From assembly GCA_050633165.1 (NCBI GenBank), contig JBOEFZ010000061.1, forward strand, positions 1-18,172: a DNA stretch of 18,172 bases, given 5' to 3'. A program made the position numbers and the translations under genes. The notes under the pieces were generated by a model. That model was not told the DNA's origin. It saw nothing but the letters and a program-made list of their open reading frames with translations, and did not search any database. This document shows, piece by piece, positions 13,791-18,172 of this stretch. Positions within the stretch are counted from its first letter, which is position 1; each line of letters starts with the position of its first letter. This stretch comes from TMED27 sp050633165. Lineage in GTDB: Bacteria > Pseudomonadota > Alphaproteobacteria > Micavibrionales > Micavibrionaceae.

Positions 13791-14981
13791 TTATTCCGGC
13801 AGCCATTCTTTTTCCAACGCATCAAGCGTTCCGGCCTTTATCGCGGCGCGGACTTCGCGCATCAGACGGTTTATGGTGGCGACATTATGCTGCGCGAGGA
13901 TTTGGATTGCGAGGGTTTCATTGGCCTTTAACAGGTGATGGATATACGCCTTTGAGAAATTGGAGGAGGCGGCAATGCCGTTTCCTTCATCAAGGGGGGT
14001 ATTATCCTCACGGTATTTGGCGTTTTTAAGGTTGATTGTCTCCTTTTTCACGCCCTTCATAAATGCCGAGCCGTGGCGGGCCAGGCGTGTCGGGATGACG
14101 CAATCGAAGGTATCAACGCCAAGGCGCACAAAGGTGAAGATATCCTTGATCTGCCCGATGCCGAGAAAATGGACGGGGCGGTCGGGATGTGCGTGCGGGA
14201 GGGAGGTATCGACGACCTCGTACATCTCCTCATCCGTGCCGCCGAGGCAGCCGCCGACCGCCGTGCCAAAGAAATTACGGTCTTTTGTATATTCGGCGGA
14301 GATTTTGCGCAAATCGGGATATACCCCGCCTTGGATAATCCCATAGAGTGCTTGCGCGCCGTTATCGGTGCGGGCGAATTGCTGCAATGATCTATCGCCC
14401 CATCTTATGCTCATCTCCATGGAATTGGCGGTGTAATCCTTTGTCACATGATATGGCGTGCATTCATCAAATTGCATGAGGAGGTCAGCGCCCAATTTAC
14501 GCTGAATCTCCATTGCGCTTTCGGGGGTGAGCTTGATGAGAGAGCCATCGACGTAGGAGCGAAACGTACAGCCCTCTTCGGTGATTTTGAGGAGATTGCG
14601 GTTTTTATCATCAGGCTTATTACTTTTATTGCCCTTGATTTCATTAGCCATTGTTCCCTCACCAAGGGAGAAAACCTGAAAACCGCCACTATCGGTGAGC
14701 ATGGGGCCGTTCCAGCCGGTAAATTTATGCAGGCCACCCATTTTTTCGATGAGGTCCGCACCGGGTTGCAACATCAAATGATAGGTGTTGGACAGGATAA
14801 TATCCGTCTTTGCCTCCACCATTTGCGCGGGGGCTACGCCCTTAATCGCGGCCTTGGTGGCGCAGAAGATGTAATTGGGGGTTTCAATCTCACCATGCGG
14901 CGTTGCAAGCATCCCGATCCGTGCACGACTTTTCGGGTCTTTATGGGTGATATCGAATTTGAAATTATCGTAATCGGGCAT
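13791..14981 (-). CDS. tgt: tRNA-guanine(34) transglycosylase lacking zinc cysteines
   Basis: Exchanges guanine-34 of GUN-anticodon tRNAs for preQ1 on the way to queuosine. Using the ATG at 14981 gives 396 residues. Key catalytic positions are present: DSGGFQ with the general acid/base D97, FDECTPY with D172, and the nucleophile D293 in GVDTFDCVIPTR. Two oddities stand out. An insertion of about 24 residues (GEGTMANEIKGNK through NRNL) follows the SL of GGFQVFSLG. The C-terminal zinc site CxCxxC is replaced by GNGIAASS between PLDE and NFSKAYIHHL, although the fourth ligand histidine in AQHN remains. The start at 14981 is favoured over 15011 because the latter falls inside the rpmB terminator and GGAAA precedes 14981. 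It could be a divergent TGT subgroup with altered substrate or stability. Confidence 0.92.
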   Translation of the reverse strand: MPDYDNFKFDITHKDPKSRARIGMLATPHGEIETPNYIFCATKAAIKGVAPAQMVEAKTDIILSNTYHLMLQPGADLIEKMGGLHKFTGWNGPMLTDSGGFQVFSLGEGTMANEIKGNKSNKPDDKNRNLLKITEEGCTFRSYVDGSLIKLTPESAMEIQRKLGADLLMQFDECTPYHVTKDYTANSMEMSIRWGDRSLQQFARTDNGAQALYGIIQGGVYPDLRKISAEYTKDRNFFGTAVGGCLGGTDEEMYEVVDTSLPHAHPDRPVHFLGIGQIKDIFTFVRLGVDTFDCVIPTRLARHGSAFMKGVKKETINLKNAKYREDNTPLDEGNGIAASSNFSKAYIHHLLKANETLAIQILAQHNVATINRLMREVRAAIKAGTLDALEKEWLPE

Positions 14982-14994
14982 CGTAGTTTCCAAT

Positions 14995-15023
14995 AAAAAA
15001 CCCGCCATCATTTCTGCGGCGGG
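14995..15023 (-). terminator. Rho-independent terminator of rpmB
   Basis: On the minus strand CCCGCC (15018-15023) pairs with GGCGGG (15001-15006) around an 11-nt loop, followed by six T (15000-14995); weaker A-T pairs extend the stem. It lies 25 nt after the rpmB stop and ends 14 nt before the tgt start, so tgt depends on read-through or on another promoter. Confidence 0.85.
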
Positions 15024-15047
15024 CTTTCAAAAACCGTTTAATCGTTT

Positions 15048-15341
15048 TTAAGCCGCTTTTGCAGCGAGCTTTTTCTCGACTTCTGCCTTAAGGGGGCGAA
15101 GTTTTGGGTCGAGCTTTGTTTTCGCTGTTCCTGTCAGGAAGTCATCAAGACCGCCTTTATGCTCAACCGTGCGGATGCCGGCAACAGAGGCACGGATTTT
15201 AACCCAACGATCGAGTGTCACGCTGAACAAGCTTGTATCTTGAATGTTCGGCAAAAATTTGCGGCGGGTTCTGTTCAATGCGTGGGATACGTTATTTCCG
15301 CTCATCACGCCTTTTCCGGTAATTTCACAACGTCTGCTCAT
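15048..15341 (-). CDS. rpmB: 50S ribosomal protein L28
   Basis: Component of the large ribosomal subunit. The 97 residues show the family's MSRRCEITGKGVMSGNNVSHALNRTRRKFLPNIQ start (first 34 residues) and the central LFSVTLDRWVKIRASVAGIRTVEHKGGLDDFL region. The lysine/alanine-rich tail is typical of the longer alphaproteobacterial form. No zinc cysteine pairs are seen, only C5. The start ATG at 15341 has AAGGA with about 9 nt spacing. The gene forms its own short transcription unit with a good promoter at 15376-15405 and a strong terminator at 14995-15023. Confidence 0.96.
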   Translation of the reverse strand: MSRRCEITGKGVMSGNNVSHALNRTRRKFLPNIQDTSLFSVTLDRWVKIRASVAGIRTVEHKGGLDDFLTGTAKTKLDPKLRPLKAEVEKKLAAKAA

Positions 15342-15375
15342 GACTCTAATCCTTATATTTAAATTCTGTGTGCGG

Positions 15376-15405
15376 AAAATAGTCTAAGTGTGGGTTTAAA
15401 GTCAA
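15376..15405 (-). promoter_or_regulatory. Predicted sigma70-type promoter of rpmB
   Basis: On the minus strand TTGACT (15400-15405) precedes CTATTT (15377-15382) by 17 nt, or TATTTT (15376-15381) by 18 nt. Transcription would start near 15370, giving a leader of about 30 nt. This is the best promoter match in the window, and it suits a highly expressed ribosomal gene. Confidence 0.6.
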
Positions 15406-15449
15406 GGAACTTTTTTATTGCCTCGCGGCACTTCGCACCTCCGGCGGGG

Positions 15450-15482
15450 CGGGCTATACGCCCGAGCTTGCAGTCGCAAGCT
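15450..15482. repeat. Tandem hairpins downstream of the CobD-like gene
   Basis: CGGGC/GCCCG (15450-15454, 15460-15464) is followed immediately by AGCTTGC/GCAAGCT (15465-15471, 15476-15482) with a 4-nt loop. They begin 8 nt after the stop at 15491 and lack a T-run. They may end or protect the transcript, or be part of a GC-rich palindromic element extending to about 15421. Confidence 0.6.
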
Positions 15483-15490
15483 TTGCGTCC

Positions 15491-16555
15491 CTAACTGATT
15501 TTAATGTGTTTTAACTCTCCACCGCCTAAAACGCCCGCCCACAAATACATACAGAGCAGCAGCACGATCCATAAAACATGCGCGATGACATTGATATAGA
15601 TCGCGCGGCGCAGATGTTTGTGGTCATTTTTTGCGGTTGCGCCTTGTGGCCCGACCCATGGGGCTTTTATGGCTGTGCCATCTATGCTTTGCGAGGCGCC
15701 GCCAAGGCTTAGCCCCAAGCTCCATGCCAGCGCGGAGAGCGGCGCGCCGCCGATGGCGTACCCTGCCCTATTTTTATGGCCGAAAAAGGCGAGGAGTCCC
15801 TTATGCCATTTTGCCGTCGGGGTGAATAACCCGGCGAAGGTGATGAGGAGGCCGCTCAACGCATTAGGTACAAAGCCGAGCAGTTTTTCCAGCGCGTTTG
15901 CGCTCTCGCCAAATCCTTTGGTAAAGCCCTGCCGTCCGAAGCGCCATGTGAGGAAGGATAATGCGGTGTAGAGGAACACACCAACCAATCCGGCGACGAG
16001 ATACCAGAATATGGGCGCGACCACGCTTTTATCAAAGCTACGAGCGCTATAATTCATCGCGCAGCGTGTGATGGTGAAATCATCGCTATTGCTCAGGTTG
16101 CTGCGTGTGGAGCGGGATATGGCGTAATATGCGCCGCTTCCGACCTCATCCTTTTCCATAGCGAAATAGAGCCGCAGGAGCGAAAACCACACTGCGCCGC
16201 TACTGATGCATAAGCAGAGGGCTAGCACTTCAAACAAGCTTTGCGCGTTGCGGGTGGCGATGAATATATCGATCCCCTTACCCGCGATAAACATCAGCAG
16301 CACAATCACGATCGTGAAAATAAACCCTCGAAAGAGCAAATCCGCACGCTGGCGATGGGTTTTATTCAGGCGGTCGCCAACGCCGCCGAAGATTTTATCC
16401 AGCGCAATCCAGATAAAGGGATTCGCGTTGCCGCTGCCTATAAACGGGCCGGACACCATGCCGACAACGATCGTCACCAATATTGCGGCAATCGCAAAGG
16501 GAATACGATCAGGGTCGAAAAACATGTCGTGCCAGTGGGTTATAAATTCGCTCAT
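15491..16555 (-). CDS. CobD/CbiB-like cobalamin biosynthesis membrane protein
   Basis: Integral membrane protein of 354 residues with about five or six membrane segments (roughly 18-40, 76-94, 104-130, 178-202, 228-248, 318-342). Family cues are SGNANPFIWIALDKI near the N-terminus, the SFDKSVVAPIFWYLVAGLVG block (172-192), and the C-terminal GAPLSALAWSLGLSLGGASQSIDGTAIKAPWVG (269-302), which corresponds to the CobD/CbiB 'LGG...YDG...PWIG' region. CobD/CbiB attaches aminopropanol phosphate to the corrin ring in adenosylcobalamin synthesis. No other cobalamin gene is visible nearby, and the sequence is divergent, so function could have drifted. It is divergent from phaZ with a 94-bp gap; the start at 16555 lacks a clear Shine-Dalgarno. 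Confidence 0.75.
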   Translation of the reverse strand: MSEFITHWHDMFFDPDRIPFAIAAILVTIVVGMVSGPFIGSGNANPFIWIALDKIFGGVGDRLNKTHRQRADLLFRGFIFTIVIVLLMFIAGKGIDIFIATRNAQSLFEVLALCLCISSGAVWFSLLRLYFAMEKDEVGSGAYYAISRSTRSNLSNSDDFTITRCAMNYSARSFDKSVVAPIFWYLVAGLVGVFLYTALSFLTWRFGRQGFTKGFGESANALEKLLGFVPNALSGLLITFAGLFTPTAKWHKGLLAFFGHKNRAGYAIGGAPLSALAWSLGLSLGGASQSIDGTAIKAPWVGPQGATAKNDHKHLRRAIYINVIAHVLWIVLLLCMYLWAGVLGGGELKHIKIS

Positions 16556-16562
16556 AGGTTTA

Positions 16563-16577
16563 TTGTGCTGCGCACAA
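16563..16577. promoter_or_regulatory. Palindrome upstream of the CobD-like gene, possible operator
   Basis: TTGTGC (16563-16568) and GCACAA (16572-16577) pair perfectly around TGC. It lies 8 nt before the CobD-like start and about 30 nt upstream of the TATAAT box for phaZ, so it could regulate either gene. A 6-bp dyad can easily arise by chance. Confidence 0.35.
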
Positions 16578-16605
16578 ATTTGCTGCTTTTATTATCAATT
16601 ACGCG

Positions 16606-16611
16606 TATAAT
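16606..16611 (+). promoter_or_regulatory. Possible -10 box of phaZ
   Basis: A perfect TATAAT lies 39 nt before the phaZ start. The nearest -35-like sequence (TTGCTG at 16580-16585) is 20 nt away, which is too far, so the promoter assignment is weak. Confidence 0.35.
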
Positions 16612-16649
16612 AATAGGATAAGGGTCTTAGAGAAAGGGTTTCTTCACAT

Positions 16650-18044
16650 ATGCTTTACCACCTCTACGATATGCAACATGCCATGATGACGCCGGTGCGT
16701 TTGCAGGCGGAGATCACGCGGAATGTTTTCCGCAGCCCCTTTAACCCCCTATCCCATACGCAAATCGGACGAAATATCAGTGCCTCGGCGGAAATGGTGG
16801 AACGAGCGACGCGGCATTTTGGCCGCCCTGAGTTCGGTATTCACAGCACCGTCATTGGCGGCAAAGAGATTGATGTTACCGAAGATTACGTTGTGGAAAA
16901 GCCGTTTTGCCGCCTGCTTAATTTCAAACGGGATGTGAAGCGGAATGATCCTAACGTCCTCGTCGCCGCGCCGATGTCGGGGCATTATGCGACGTTATTG
17001 CGCGGCACGGTAGAGGCATTGTTGCCGCATCACAATGTCTATATCACCGATTGGGAGGATACGCGCCAAGTGCCCGCCAAAGACGGTGTTTTCAACCTTG
17101 ATACCTACATCACCTATTTACGCGAGTTTTTGAGCCTCCTTGGCCCTGATACACATATCATTGCGGTGTGCCAGCCGGCCGTGCCCGTTTTGGCGGCGGC
17201 GGCGTTGATGGCGAGCGACAATGATCCGAATCAGCCGGCCTCCATGACCCTTATGGGCGGGCCAATTGATACGCGCATATCAAAGACAACCGTGACGGAA
17301 TTGGCGGAAACGCGCCCCCTAAAATGGTTTGAACAGGCCGCTGTGCATGATGTTCCATTCTATTACCCTGGCGCGAATCGCCGCGTCTATCCCGGTTTTT
17401 TGCAGCTTGGCGGCTTTATGTCGATGAATTTGGATCGGCATGTTGGCTCGCACATGAATTTTTTCAAACATCTCATCGAAGGGGATGGCGAAACGGCGGA
17501 GAAGCATCGCGTCTTTTATAATGAATATCTCTCCGTCATGGATATTCCGGCGGAATTTTACCTGCAAACGGTTGAAACTGTCTTTCAACGCCATTTATTG
17601 CCGCGCGGCATGATGAAATGGCGGGATGAAATTGACGAGCAGCTTTATGATGTCAGGCCGCAAGATATCACGCGCACGGCGCTCCTCACCGTCGAAGGGG
17701 AGCTAGACGACATCTCCGCGCGCGGGCAGACCACGGCGGCGCATGAGCTGTGCTATTCCCTGCCCCAAACCAAGCAATTTCATCATTTCCAGCTTGGCTG
17801 CGGACATTACGGGATTTTCAACGGGCGGCGTTGGCGCGAGCAAATCATGCCCCGCATTCGTCACTTCATCCGCGCGCAGGATAAGCTTAATGGCGTAAAA
17901 CGCTCATCTATCCCCAAGAAAGATCTGGAAAGCCTACCAAGCACTGCCCCCACCCGCTACAACCGCGACGAACACGGCATCGCCGCCGTAAGACGCTGGC
18001 TGAGGGATCATAAGAGCGAGAATTTTAGGGAGAGTGCGGATTAG
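16650..18044 (+). CDS. phaZ: Intracellular polyhydroxyalkanoate (PHB) depolymerase
   Basis: Degrades stored poly-3-hydroxybutyrate granules in the cytoplasm, releasing hydroxybutyrate as carbon and energy source. The protein opens with MLYHLYDMQHAMMTPVRL, the usual start of the PhaZ1 type. It has an alpha/beta-hydrolase core with APMSGHYATLLRGTVEALL, and YITDWEDTRQVP. The nucleophile is C174 in IIAVCQPAVP (cysteine, as in Ralstonia PhaZ1, rather than serine). Aspartate comes from VEGELDDISARGQT (D353 or D354) and histidine from GCGHYGIFNGRRWR (H386). At 464 residues it is about 50 longer than the usual protein, the excess being a charged C-terminal tail (412-464). No other PHB gene lies in the window. 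AAAGGG about 12 nt upstream is a poorly spaced ribosome-binding site. Confidence 0.93.
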   Translation: MLYHLYDMQHAMMTPVRLQAEITRNVFRSPFNPLSHTQIGRNISASAEMVERATRHFGRPEFGIHSTVIGGKEIDVTEDYVVEKPFCRLLNFKRDVKRNDPNVLVAAPMSGHYATLLRGTVEALLPHHNVYITDWEDTRQVPAKDGVFNLDTYITYLREFLSLLGPDTHIIAVCQPAVPVLAAAALMASDNDPNQPASMTLMGGPIDTRISKTTVTELAETRPLKWFEQAAVHDVPFYYPGANRRVYPGFLQLGGFMSMNLDRHVGSHMNFFKHLIEGDGETAEKHRVFYNEYLSVMDIPAEFYLQTVETVFQRHLLPRGMMKWRDEIDEQLYDVRPQDITRTALLTVEGELDDISARGQTTAAHELCYSLPQTKQFHHFQLGCGHYGIFNGRRWREQIMPRIRHFIRAQDKLNGVKRSSIPKKDLESLPSTAPTRYNRDEHGIAAVRRWLRDHKSENFRESAD

Positions 18045-18172
18045 GAAAAACGCATGCGCGTAATAATGTTTCAATGAATTGGTGCGTTGCCGCAATATTT
18101 TTACTGGATTATCCACCCCTTTGAAATTAGCTTTTCCTAATGCGTGATTTCACAACAGCCCACACACCGCAA
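18045..18172. other. Sequence after phaZ to the window end
   Basis: This stretch of 128 bases contains no ORF, terminator hairpin with T-run or repeat that I can support. The only structure seen is the short palindromic CGCATGCG right after the stop, too small to interpret. Confidence 0.5.

Noticed and set aside
14448..14996. 182-residue open frame on the plus strand
   Set aside because: It is antisense to tgt, where codon usage and conserved motifs support the minus strand.
14982..15011. Upstream ATG of tgt adding ten residues
   Set aside because: It lies in the rpmB terminator hairpin; the GGAAA-preceded ATG at 14981 fits the family start.

Overview
The window looks like a piece of an alphaproteobacterial chromosome. 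The best evidence is the gene content: a DUF1491 protein (a family I know essentially only from Alphaproteobacteria), a Fur/Mur-type regulator without the structural-zinc cysteines, the alphaproteobacterial order iscR-sufBCDSTA, and a CobD/CbiB-like membrane protein. Base composition is moderate and rather AT-rich between genes. A Micavibrio-like or Rhodospirillales-like origin would fit, but this is inference. I see no phage, plasmid, transposase, CRISPR, tRNA or rRNA.

Layout. (1) 56-6010, minus strand: a complete SUF iron-sulfur cluster operon in transcription order, iscR-like regulator, sufB, sufC, sufD, sufS, sufT, sufA. Its promoter lies at about 6068-6096, and a 25-bp IscR-type dyad overlaps the predicted transcription start. 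(2) 6168-8405, plus strand: a 745-residue membrane protein fused to a spermidine-synthase-like domain, divergent from the suf operon and converging with prfC. (3) 8409-11044, minus strand: a likely operon fur, a 76-residue conserved-looking small protein, DUF1491, prfC (release factor 3). (4) 11327-13714, minus strand: a two-gene signalling unit, a degenerate GGDEF protein followed by a soluble PAS-PAS histidine kinase. (5) 13791-15341, minus strand: rpmB (L28) with its own promoter and intrinsic terminator, then tgt, whose zinc-binding cysteines are missing. (6) 15491-16555, minus strand: CobD/CbiB-like membrane protein. (7) 16650-18044, plus strand: intracellular PHB depolymerase PhaZ.

The genes are mostly housekeeping: Fe-S assembly and its feedback regulation, metal-dependent regulation, translation termination, tRNA modification, a ribosomal protein and carbon-storage turnover. 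The most unusual feature is between the genes. Nearly every non-overlapping junction within or beside an operon (1-49, 436-523, 2204-2253, 3231-3306, 10328-10386, 11171-11296, 15450-15482) holds a palindromic element, and these belong to several unrelated sequence families. Three of them split the suf operon, and the downstream genes there start without a clear Shine-Dalgarno sequence. No previously undescribed defence or metabolic system is evident. The best leads are these operon-invading palindromes, the zinc-site-less TGT with an insertion, the kinase/degenerate-GGDEF pair and the unusually short SufD.
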